A stretch of 64,000 nucleotides of DNA from JAEKNW01 sp963678375 (GTDB taxonomy: Bacteria > Cloacimonadota > Cloacimonadia > Cloacimonadales > JAFGVF01). Of this stretch, positions 19,422 through 27,374 are shown piece by piece. The first letter of the stretch is position 1. The number at the start of each line of letters is the position of its first letter. Both the position numbers and the translations under genes were made by a program. The notes under the pieces were generated by a model. That model was not told the DNA's origin, ran no database searches, and was given only the letters and a program-made list of their open reading frames with translations. The stretch covers positions 1,364,001 to 1,428,000 of the forward strand of contig OY782831.1 of assembly GCA_963678375.2 (NCBI GenBank). Direction: 5' to 3'.

Positions 19422-19711
19422 TGCTAACTTGGATCCTCTATGATATAGAAAACAATAAAAATAGAAATAAAATAGCAAAGCTATGCCTTAAGACAGGGCT
19501 CTATAGAGTCCAATTATCCTGCTTTTTAGGCGATATTAATTCAACAGAATTAAAAGAACTTTCATTGCACATTGAAGAATTAATCAATATTGATAATGAT
19601 AAAGTTTATATTTTCCCAATCTCAAAAGATGATTTTGATAGAATTATTCTTTTAGGTAATGCTTTCGATAAAGACCTAGTAACTGATGAGATTAAGGCAC
19701 TTTTCTTATGA
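19421..19711 (+). CDS. cas2: Cas2 adaptation protein
   Basis: The 96-residue product begins MLTWILYDIENNKNRNKIAK, the standard Cas2 first strand with the YDI aspartate, and contains the RVQLSCFLGDI second strand. ATG 19421 is preceded by AGAGGA and removes a ten-residue extension that would otherwise overlap cas1. It forms the dimer that bridges Cas1 pairs. The stop overlaps the cas4 start by 4 bases. Confidence 0.93.
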   Translation: MLTWILYDIENNKNRNKIAKLCLKTGLYRVQLSCFLGDINSTELKELSLHIEELINIDNDKVYIFPISKDDFDRIILLGNAFDKDLVTDEIKALFL

Positions 19712-20298
19712 TAAACGATCTTTTTATTACCGCTTCAGATATTATTGAATACCTTTTCTGTCCAAGATTTATTTTCTATCAGAATGTGTTAAAGGTTGAA
19801 CAACATGAACACCAACGTTTTCTTGTTAATAAAGGTAGAGATATTCACGATTTGAAAATGGTTAGAAATAAAGATTACTTGAGAAAATCAATCGGCTGTA
19901 TAGATAAAGATATTGATGTATACCTCTCGTCTCCAACTCTCCACTTAGTAGGAAGAATGGACGAAGTACTCACTCTTACTGATAAGAGCAAAGCACCCCT
20001 TGATTATAAGTTTGCGACCTATGAAGATAAGTTGTTTAAAACATTTAAAACACAACAAATTGCCTACGCTCTGCTTATTGAAGAAAACTACCAATGCTCC
20101 GTTAATATGGCTTTTCTGGTTTATGTTAGATCAAAAAACCTATTGAAAGAAATTCCAATCATACAAAAAGATAAGGATAATACTATCGAAATTATTTATA
20201 ATATTTTCGATATTATCTATAAATGCCACTTCCCTCCCGCAACTAAGAATAAACTTAAATGCCAAGATTGTACCTATAAAAACCTATGTTTCTCATAA
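19708..20298 (+). CDS. cas4: Cas4 exonuclease (adaptation, PAM trimming)
   Basis: This 196-residue RecB-family nuclease has one N-terminal cysteine in EYLFCPRFIFYQ and three C-terminal cysteines in CQDCTYKNLC, the Fe-S ligands. The nuclease motifs are GRMDEVL, LDYKFATYE and the QQIAYALLIEE helix. In type I-B systems Cas4 trims prespacers and sets PAM and orientation. It is the last cas gene; the CRISPR leader follows immediately. Confidence 0.92.
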   Translation: MINDLFITASDIIEYLFCPRFIFYQNVLKVEQHEHQRFLVNKGRDIHDLKMVRNKDYLRKSIGCIDKDIDVYLSSPTLHLVGRMDEVLTLTDKSKAPLDYKFATYEDKLFKTFKTQQIAYALLIEENYQCSVNMAFLVYVRSKNLLKEIPIIQKDKDNTIEIIYNIFDIIYKCHFPPATKNKLKCQDCTYKNLCFS

Positions 20299-20563
20299 AA
20301 AATCTTGACTATAAAATTAACTAAACATATATTTGAATAGTACATAGTGTGTAAGTTTTAGACATTTTTCTGTTCCCTGAAACAGATTTATGAAAATAAT
20401 TTGCTAGTTATTAACTAAAACAGTATTATATAATATTTTATAAATATTCTGAGAGGTGTAATATTATGGTTTTTATCCTATTTTCGGCTTTCTGCCTTAA
20501 ATTATCTAGCACTGACTTTTTGTGCTATCTTAATGAAAATCATTTAACTAGCAAGGATGACGT
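20299..20563 (+). promoter_or_regulatory. CRISPR leader
   Basis: An AT-rich 265-base segment lies between cas4 and the first repeat. It is assigned as the leader because the repeats degenerate at the opposite (right) end. It contains a near-consensus promoter (20305-20333) and a short open frame with a ribosome binding site (20466-20576) that runs into repeat 1. Confidence 0.8.
20305..20333 (+). promoter_or_regulatory. Candidate promoter in the CRISPR leader
   Basis: TTGACT (20305-20310), a 17-base spacer and TATATT (20328-20333) read towards the array. The first repeat begins 230 bases downstream. Confidence 0.6.
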
Positions 20564-22776
20564 GTCTAAAACCTGAATCCATTAAACCAAGGATTGAAAC
20601 CTGTTTTAGATTTCAATAAAGTAATCACTATCAAAAGGTCTAAAACCTGAATCCATTAAACCAAGGATTGAAACCCTGCGATGAAAAGAAAGAGATGCCT
20701 GGGAGACCAAGTCTAAAACCTGAATCCATTAAACCAAGGATTGAAACTGCTGTGGGGTGACCAGGGCGAGAGACCTGCCCACAGTCTAAAACCTGAATCC
20801 ATTAAACCAAGGATTGAAACCCTGCCTTGAGTTTGAGAAATTTTGAGATTTTTTTGTCTAAAACCTGAATCCATTAAACCAAGGATTGAAACTGATGATG
20901 TGGAAGTGTATGTAATTGTTTTTTGTAAGTCTAAAACCTGAATCCATTAAACCAAGGATTGAAACAGCCACAGTTGAATATCTCGCTTGCATCTCCTAAT
21001 GTCTAAAACCTGAATCCATTAAACCAAGGATTGAAACTATAACGCTTGTTATGTGGTGGGGTGACCAGGGCGGTCTAAAACCTGAATCCATTAAACCAAG
21101 GATTGAAACAGCCACAGTTGAATATCTCGCTTGCATCTCCTAATTAGTCTAAAACCTGAATCCATTAAACCAAGGATTGAAACCAGCATTGTTCATTGTT
21201 TCCGTTTCCATTTTCATTTGTCTAAAACCTGAATCCATTAAACCAAGGATTGAAACTTTGATCCCGCAGCTTATCCACGAAATGTGGTATAAGGTCTAAA
21301 ACCTGAATCCATTAAACCAAGGATTGAAACATAATAATTTTTTTTTTCGAAAAAATCTTGACTCTGTCTAAAACCTGAATCCATTAAACCAAGGATTGAA
21401 ACTCTCCCCATACGATTACTTCAAAATAGCTTACTTCTGTCTAAAACCTGAATCCATTAAACCAAGGATTGAAACAGAAAAGCATAGAAGATGCAATTAA
21501 GAAAACAGTAAGTCTAAAACCTGAATCCATTAAACCAAGGATTGAAACGCATATATTCAAAATCCCATAAATCTATTGTCGCTGTCTAAAACCTGAATCC
21601 ATTAAACCAAGGATTGAAACCTTGCTTCTGAGACATATTTTGTCACGTATTTCCCTGGTCTAAAACCTGAATCCATTAAACCAAGGATTGAAACATGTTA
21701 TCAATATGCCTAAAGGGTATTTGATCGGAGGTCTAAAACCTGAATCCATTAAACCAAGGATTGAAACACATTGTCTGGAGTAGATATTTCAGTAGATCCT
21801 TCAGTCTAAAACCTGAATCCATTAAACCAAGGATTGAAACACTACAATCTTGTCCATTTGCTGAACATCAATTATTGTCTAAAACCTGAATCCATTAAAC
21901 CAAGGATTGAAACAGAAAAGCATAGAAGATGCAATTAAGAAAACAGTAAGTCTAAAACCTGAATCCATTAAACCAAGGATTGAAACGCATATATTCAAAA
22001 TCCCATAAATCTATTGTCGCTGTCTAAAACCTGAATCCATTAAACCAAGGATTGAAACAAAAAGATATTGAAAGAATAAAAAGAGATATAAAAAGTCTAA
22101 AACCTGAATCCATTAAACCAAGGATTGAAACTCTGAAGAGGTTAAAAAAGTAGCCTACAAGGTTCAGTCTAAAACCTGAATCCATTAAACCAAGGATTGA
22201 AACTCTGAAGAGGTTAAAAAAGTAGCCTACAAGGTTCAGTCTAAAACCTGAATCCATTAAACCAAGGATTGAAACTCTGAAGAGGTTAAAAAAGTAGCCT
22301 ACAAGGTTCAGTCTAAAACCTGAATCCATTAAACCAAGGATTGAAACCTATGAGTAAATCTATGAATACAGGAGACTGGGCAGGTCTAAAACCTGAATCC
22401 ATTAAACCAAGGATTGAAACGAAGATATGGCTATCGGAGACAAGTTTGATAGATTAGTCTAAAACCTGAATCCATTAAACCAAGGATTGAAACAGGAAGA
22501 AATGATCAAAATGACTAATACCATAAACGAGTCTAAAACCTGAATCCATTAAACCAAGGATTGAAACATGGGCGGACTGGCAAGCGAAATCTGAGCTTGT
22601 CCAGTCTAAAACCTGAATCCATTAAACCAAGGATTGAAACGCTAATAACTTTAAAATAGGAGAATAAAATGAATACGTCTAAAACCTAAATCCATTAAAC
22701 CAAGGACTGAAACGGGCGGTCAAGCTGACCACCTTCCGACAATAGTGAGTCTAAAACCTTTATCCATTAAACTTAG
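20564..22776 (+). CRISPR. Type I-B CRISPR array, 31 repeats and 30 spacers
   Basis: The 37-base repeat begins GTCTAAAACCTGAATCC and ends CAAGGATTGAAAC, the common type I-B 3' end. Repeats 1-29 (20564-22640) look identical. Repeat 30 (22677-22713) has two substitutions, and repeat 31 (from 22749) matches only at its start and decays by about 22776, marking the old end. Spacers are 35-37 bases. Spacers 13 and 14 (21476-21583) recur as 19 and 20 (21914-22021). Spacers 22, 23 and 24 (22132-22310) are identical. Spacer 8 is spacer 6 plus two bases, and spacers 3 and 7 share a 17-base core. A minus-strand open frame through the 3' part is an artefact of the period. Confidence 0.98.
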
Positions 22777-22871
22777 ATTTTATGTGAAAAGTTAACATGT
22801 TACTATTAGAATTCTCTTTTTACAAAAAGAGACTAAAATCTCACAGAAGTTAACTAGGTCTAATTTATTAA

Positions 22872-22901
22872 AATCCCCCATGGAGGCATGGGGGATTCTT
22901 T
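22872..22901. terminator. Bidirectional terminator hairpin after the CRISPR array (right copy)
   Basis: AATCCCCCATG and CATGGGGGATT form an 11-bp stem with loop GAGG, followed by CTTTT on the + strand and by T-rich sequence on the minus strand. It can serve both the array and the minus-strand AraC-type gene that ends at 22920. It differs from the hairpin at 11425-11448 by one loop base. Confidence 0.85.
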
Positions 22902-22919
22902 TATCTAGTTTTTTAGCTT

Positions 22920-23795
22920 TTATTTAACAATAATTGGCACATAGATATCGAACTTGGATGTTTCAGAATGGTCTTCCGAAAATCTCTCATCGAATATTTC
23001 TAACTCATGACCCATAGCCCATTCATAATCGACACTTTTAATCCATTCACAGCTAATATAACGATAGGTATCAGCTAAGGTGGCAGGACTACCCTCATGG
23101 GTAAATACAGCATAGGTTGCAGGTTCTACATTATAAGATTCAAGTTTGGGATTGTCTGGCGTATTAGCCTTCTTAATCATTCCTACGAAATAAGTAAATT
23201 CATCATCAGGTCCAGGAGCCTTTTCTACAAATTGAGGGTGGGGAGGACAGATTGAGATATAAGAATCATTCTTGTAATCAAATTCTCTACCCAATACTTC
23301 TTTGAAATCCATCCACAACTTATGAATCGAACCATCTCCATGTTTAACTTTTCTCATTATACCAACAGCATTAATCTCTGACATCTCTTTAATTTTGTAG
23401 TTCATCTTTTTTCCTTTAGTTTGTTTTTCACAGAACTGCAGTACTAGTTTTGGTGTGTAATTCATCAGCTGATTGTTTCTTTTATATACAAGTGGGGTAT
23501 CGTGAAATTGCTTTCTAAAAGCTCTAATAAAAGATTCAACAGAAATAAAACAGTATTTGCCGGCTAAGTGTTTTACTTGAGGATTGTTCTCTATTAGATC
23601 TTTTGCAGCTTCAGATAGCCTCCGCTCTCTTATATAACTCTTCAATGTATAGCCTGTAAAAGTATAAAATATTCGCATAAAATGATAGAGAGAAAAACCA
23701 ACATTATCAGCAATATCTTCCATCTGAACATCATTATAAAGGTTTCTCTCAATATAATCAATACTATGTTGCATTATTCTATTATAATCAGGCAT
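22920..23795 (-). CDS. AraC-family regulator with GyrI-like effector domain
   Basis: This 291-residue protein has two N-terminal helix-turn-helix motifs of the AraC type: DVQMEDIADNVGFSLYHFMR, then the second within VKHLAGKYCFISVESFIRAF and the usual FRKQF. A GyrI/BmrR-like effector-binding domain (about residues 130-291) includes VGIMRKVKHGDGSIHKLW and YAVFTHEGSPATLADTYRYI. Such Rob/SoxS-like fusions sense small hydrophobic or cationic compounds. The gene stands alone; its target is not evident. Confidence 0.92.
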   Translation of the reverse strand: MPDYNRIMQHSIDYIERNLYNDVQMEDIADNVGFSLYHFMRIFYTFTGYTLKSYIRERRLSEAAKDLIENNPQVKHLAGKYCFISVESFIRAFRKQFHDTPLVYKRNNQLMNYTPKLVLQFCEKQTKGKKMNYKIKEMSEINAVGIMRKVKHGDGSIHKLWMDFKEVLGREFDYKNDSYISICPPHPQFVEKAPGPDDEFTYFVGMIKKANTPDNPKLESYNVEPATYAVFTHEGSPATLADTYRYISCEWIKSVDYEWAMGHELEIFDERFSEDHSETSKFDIYVPIIVK

Positions 23796-23830
23796 ATTTT
23801 TTTCTTTCCTTTCATTATTGACTTTTTTTG

Positions 23831-23859
23831 CTTATACAACAGGAGAAGATAAGTGTCAA
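23831..23859 (-). promoter_or_regulatory. Promoter of the AraC-type regulator
   Basis: Read on the minus strand, TTGACA (23859-23854), a 17-base spacer and TATAAG (23836-23831) lie about 35 bases before the ATG at 23795. Confidence 0.75.
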
Positions 23860-24560
23860 TTTATTTATATATTCCTAAGGAAATTATTTCTGCTGAACAT
23901 TATTTCCGAAGGAGACCAATCGTTGATACATGGTTATTGTATTATTATCTGCTTAATAATCTCTTTATTAAGCTTCTATTAGGTCTTTACTGGGTATCTA
24001 TTAGGCATCCATTAGATTGAGAGTCAATAAACATACCATAGTAGAGAGATATATGCTCCATATACAAGACATGATCTTGCAGACTATACAAGGAATTCAA
24101 ATAAGGACAAGCTTGGGCTAGTTAGTTTAAATCATATTACTTAAGTCCTATTCAGCTAGCATAACTTAGACTAAACAGTGAAAATCAAACTCGTTACTGG
24201 CTATCATACAATAAAGATGCTATAATAAAAGACTCTATTTTTACTACAAAACTTGGATAATAGTCATGTTTTCATATTATTAAGCTTTGAATCTCCAAAG
24301 TTAACTGAATTTGCAAACGGTAAAATAATGATTGACAAAATTAATAAAAATAATTTAATGTAAATTATATAAACAAAGTAATTGAGGTTAAATGTATTTA
24401 ATAAGAGGTAGTATTATTAAATTAGATATAAATATTATCGAATGTATTTGTAAAAATATTAACAAATAGAATGTTTAATCAAGTACATAATATACTAAGA
24501 TTTTTAAATATCCTTAGCTTTAGAAAATAAAACACGCACAACTTAATAATTATAAGTAGC
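23860..24560. other. AT-rich intergenic region, nothing recognised
   Basis: About 700 bases between the divergent AraC-type gene and the propeller-like gene contain no convincing open frame, tRNA or structured element. Loose repeats of TCTATTAGG/TCCATTAG occur near 23975-24015. It may hold the promoter of the downstream gene and decayed sequence. Confidence 0.5.
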
Positions 24561-24573
24561 GATGGAGGGAAAC

Positions 24574-25506
24574 ATGGAAAAAAAGATTCTTGCTGTAATA
24601 ATGATAATATTCTCAGTAGTGTGTTCGTTTAGTGAAATTAACCTTGGAGAGGTCTCAAGCTGGGAAGAAGGATTTTCGATTTTTAGTGTAGGAAATACTT
24701 TCTTTAAACAGGATAATAGAATTCTTTTCAAGAAAAAAAGAGGAATAGAATTGTATGAAATCGATAGAGAGAATAATTTGAATTTAATTATTGATTTTCC
24801 TCTTTCAAAATATGCATATGCAGAAGTTAGTGATGATTATTTGGTAGTAACATCTTTTGACGATAGAACTGAATATATGTATGTGATTACTTTATATGAT
24901 ATTAGTGATATGGATAATATTATTGTAGTTGGTGAACTCTTTACTGATGACAAGAAATTTACAATAAAAGATAACCATCTGGCTATCTCACAATATGATA
25001 TACAAAATGAGACAACTAACTTAGAAATATATAATATAGATACGTTAGAACTTATCAATACAGTATCTAATTGTATAATTATCCAAAGTATATATGATAC
25101 TGATAAGTTTGTGGTACATGATATTTATGAAAATTTAGCAAAAGTTGTCTATATTAATGAAGAAAATAATCTTGTTACTCTAGGAGAGCTAAACTCTGGA
25201 GGGAGGGTTATTGTTCACAGCGACAGATTGCTCGTAGTAAAGGATTCTTCAGTGGATTTCTATGATTATGGAGAATCTTTAGAATATTTATCTTCTTACA
25301 CCTTTGCTGAAGCAATAGCATTATATAATCAGGGAATCTTTTATAATGGAGAAGTCTTAGGCTTTCTAGCAATGACAGAGATCGCTCCATATCAGAAATA
25401 TATTGCACTCTACAATATAATCGATCTAGATAATATATATAAAATTGAAGATATTCAGCTTGCAGAATTTGATAATTGGTACTGGATGTTTAGTCCTACT
25501 TTATAA
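24574..25506 (+). CDS. Secreted beta-propeller-like (LVIVD-type) protein, possibly truncated
   Basis: The 310-residue product has a signal peptide (MEKKILAVIMIIFSVVCSFS). It then shows recurring strand blocks such as DDYLVVTSFDDRTEYMYVI, ITLYDISDMDNIIVVGEL and IALYNIIDLDNIYKIEDI. These resemble LVIVD-type propeller blades, with a bulky-residue run followed by a YDI(S/D)D turn. ATG 24574 follows GATGGAGGGA and is preferred over an ATG 12 bases earlier. Its stop lies just 5 bases before the left inverted repeat of the transposase unit, so the original C-terminus may have been cut off. Function unknown. Confidence 0.6.
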   Translation: MEKKILAVIMIIFSVVCSFSEINLGEVSSWEEGFSIFSVGNTFFKQDNRILFKKKRGIELYEIDRENNLNLIIDFPLSKYAYAEVSDDYLVVTSFDDRTEYMYVITLYDISDMDNIIVVGELFTDDKKFTIKDNHLAISQYDIQNETTNLEIYNIDTLELINTVSNCIIIQSIYDTDKFVVHDIYENLAKVVYINEENNLVTLGELNSGGRVIVHSDRLLVVKDSSVDFYDYGESLEYLSSYTFAEAIALYNQGIFYNGEVLGFLAMTEIAPYQKYIALYNIIDLDNIYKIEDIQLAEFDNWYWMFSPTL

Positions 25507-25510
25507 TGGA

Positions 25511-25605
25511 TCTTATATCCCGAAGGGATGACATATAATAGGGAGTGTTCGCAAGACACTCCAAAGAATGTATGTAAAAGTGAGCCCTGGAGGGGCGATA
25601 TATCC
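25511..25605 (+). repeat. Left REP-like inverted repeat
   Basis: It begins TCTTATATCCCGAAGGGATG and ends GGGGCGATATATCC. Three short hairpins are embedded. It is inverted relative to 26168-26262. Confidence 0.85.
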
Positions 25606-25645
25606 TTCTTTATAAGTCTAATTATTATTATAATCGAAGTAATTG

Positions 25646-25674
25646 TTGACAAAAAATTTTTTTTTTAAAATATT
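25646..25674 (+). promoter_or_regulatory. Candidate promoter of the transposase gene
   Basis: TTGACA (25646-25651) is followed after 16-17 bases by AAATAT/AATATT (25668-25674), about 26 bases before the transposase ATG. The spacer is an A/T run. Confidence 0.55.
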
Positions 25675-25699
25675 TAAATAAATCATTATGGAGGTTATA

Positions 25700-26152
25700 A
25701 TGGGACAATCATTGGTTCAAAACTATATGCATATCATATTTTCTACTAAAAATAGAATGAGATATCTCAAATCTCAGAGACAATTAGAAATTTTTAAGTA
25801 TATTGGTAATTTATGTAATGAAAAAAGATGCCAGGTTATAAAAGTTGGTGGTTATGAAGACCATATTCATATTCTTTGTTTGTTAGATAAAAATATTGCC
25901 TTAGTTGATCTAGTCAGATTCGTTAAAACCAATTCTTCAAGATGGATCAAAAAGAGATTTCCAGAACTAAATCTCTTTTCTTGGCAAGAAGGTTACGGTG
26001 CATTTTCAATAAATCCTCAGCAAAGTGCTGCTGTTATAGGATACATTGAAGACCAAGAAAACCACCACCACAAAGTCTCTTTTCAAAATGAACTAATCTA
26101 TTTCTTAAAAAAGTATAAGCAAAATTATGATGAACGTTATATCTGGTCATAA
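25700..26152 (+). CDS. REP-associated tyrosine transposase (IS200/IS605-like TnpA)
   Basis: This 150-residue Y1 HUH transposase has the His-hydrophobic-His motif EDHIHILCLL at about residues 54-63. The helix with the probable catalytic tyrosine reads GYIEDQENHHHK, matching the family YI-x-(N/D)Q-x-x-HH motif. ATG 25700 follows GGAGG by 7 bases. RAYT proteins cut and move REP hairpins as single strands; the inverted repeats outside this gene are the likely substrates. The frame is intact, so it may be active. Confidence 0.93.
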   Translation: MGQSLVQNYMHIIFSTKNRMRYLKSQRQLEIFKYIGNLCNEKRCQVIKVGGYEDHIHILCLLDKNIALVDLVRFVKTNSSRWIKKRFPELNLFSWQEGYGAFSINPQQSAAVIGYIEDQENHHHKVSFQNELIYFLKKYKQNYDERYIWS

Positions 26153-26167
26153 ATTCGTATTTGATTA

Positions 26168-26262
26168 GGATATGTCGCCCCTCTAGGGCTCACTTCTGCT
26201 CGTAATACATGGAGTGTCTTGCGAGCACTCCCTATTATATGTCATCCCTTCGGGATATAAGA
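26168..26262 (-). repeat. Right REP-like inverted repeat
   Basis: It begins GGATATGTCGCCCCTC and ends CCCTTCGGGATATAAGA, the reverse complement of the left arm with internal differences. Confidence 0.85.
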
Positions 26263-26469
26263 GGACTTGTTTCTTACAAAATTTAAAACATAAATTACAA
26301 ATTGCACTTTGAAAAATGCTTTATTTATAATATTGATATTAAGAAGATTTATCAAGAAAACCTAAACTTGTGCAATATTACTGACTTCTTTAAGTATAAG
26401 CTTTCGGGGAAGGTGGTTTGATGATTGAACAGTCTCCAACGTAAGATGTAGACAAGTAAAAAAATGGTC

Positions 26470-26497
26470 TTGACAAATTTCCAGAAAAAACTAATAA
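26470..26497 (+). promoter_or_regulatory. Promoter upstream of glyQ
   Basis: TTGACA (26470-26475), a 16-base spacer and TAATAA (26492-26497) lie about 28 bases before the ATG. I looked for a T-box leader in 26263-26469 and saw none of its conserved sequence. Confidence 0.7.
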
Positions 26498-26525
26498 TAA
26501 AAAAAGAATAAAATTAGGAGAAGAA

Positions 26526-27374
26526 ATGAATTTCCAAGATATAATATTGACGCTACAACATTACTGGGCTGAGCAAGGCTGTAATATAGTACAACCTTAC
26601 GATGTTGAGATGGGGGCAGGAACTTTCCACCCAGAGACTTTTTTTGGTTCTTTAGGGAGTAAAAATAAGAGAGTTGCATATGCTCAACCTTGTCGTCGTC
26701 CTAAGGATGGACGTTATGGAGAGAACCCTAACAGGTTTCAGCATTATTATCAGTTCCAAGTTATTATAAAACCTTCTCCTGATGATATACAAGCTCTCTA
26801 TTTAAAGAGTTTACAGGCCATAGGCATTGAAATAGAGAAGCATGATATTCGTTTTGTTGAAGATGATTGGGAATCCCCAACTCTAGGGGCATGGGGACTT
26901 GGTTGGGAAGTCTGGTTAGATGGTATGGAAATTAGTCAGTTTACCTATTTCCAACAAGTTGGTGGTTTGGATGTATCTCCAATTAGTGTTGAATTAACTT
27001 ATGGTTTAGAACGACTTGCTATGTATATTCAAGGTGTTGAGGATTATAGAGATTTGAAATATAATGATGATACAAGTTACGGAGAGATTTTTTTTCAACG
27101 TGAGCTAGAATATTCCCACTTTAATTTTGATCATGCTAATGTTGATATTCTTTTTAAGGGATTTAATGAATTTGAATCTGAGTGCCATAGATTAGTAGAA
27201 CATAAGTTAGTTTATCCGGCTTATGATTATCTCTTGAAGTGTTCACACTCTTTTAATTTACTTGATGCCCGAGGTGTGATATCAGTAACAGAGCGTGCTA
27301 ATTATATTGGTAAGATAAGAAGAATGGCTAAGGCTTGTGCTGAACAATTTCTTAGGATAAATGAAGGAGAATAA
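26526..27374 (+). CDS. glyQ: Glycine--tRNA ligase alpha subunit
   Basis: The 282-residue protein is a clear GlyQ: NFQDIILTLQHYWAEQGC, the class II motif region GAGTFHPETFFGSLG, RPKDGRYGENPNRFQHYYQF and LTYGLERLAMYIQG. It catalyses glycine activation and needs the beta subunit GlyS. No glyS follows; an N-formylglutamate amidohydrolase gene begins at the very next base after the stop. The start has AGGAGAAG upstream. Confidence 0.97.
   Translation: MNFQDIILTLQHYWAEQGCNIVQPYDVEMGAGTFHPETFFGSLGSKNKRVAYAQPCRRPKDGRYGENPNRFQHYYQFQVIIKPSPDDIQALYLKSLQAIGIEIEKHDIRFVEDDWESPTLGAWGLGWEVWLDGMEISQFTYFQQVGGLDVSPISVELTYGLERLAMYIQGVEDYRDLKYNDDTSYGEIFFQRELEYSHFNFDHANVDILFKGFNEFESECHRLVEHKLVYPAYDYLLKCSHSFNLLDARGVISVTERANYIGKIRRMAKACAEQFLRINEGE

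Larger units (their letters stand above)
25511..26262. mobile_element. REP-associated tyrosine transposase (RAYT) unit with flanking inverted REP-like repeats
   Basis: A Y1 transposase gene (25700-26152) lies between two inverted repeats of about 95 bases (25511-25605 and 26168-26262). Each arm contains several small palindromes: ATCCC-GAA-GGGAT, GGAGTGT...ACACTCC and GCCC...GGGC. The arms match closely at their outer 50 bases and diverge in the middle, then match again near the gene. This is the usual organisation of a RAYT with its cognate REP elements. Confidence 0.85.

Noticed and set aside
22024..22329. Minus-strand open frame of 101 codons in the CRISPR array
   Set aside because: It only reads identical repeats and the triplicated spacer.
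26263..26469. T-box leader for glyQ
   Set aside because: I searched for the conserved T-box sequence and a terminator-antiterminator pair and saw neither.
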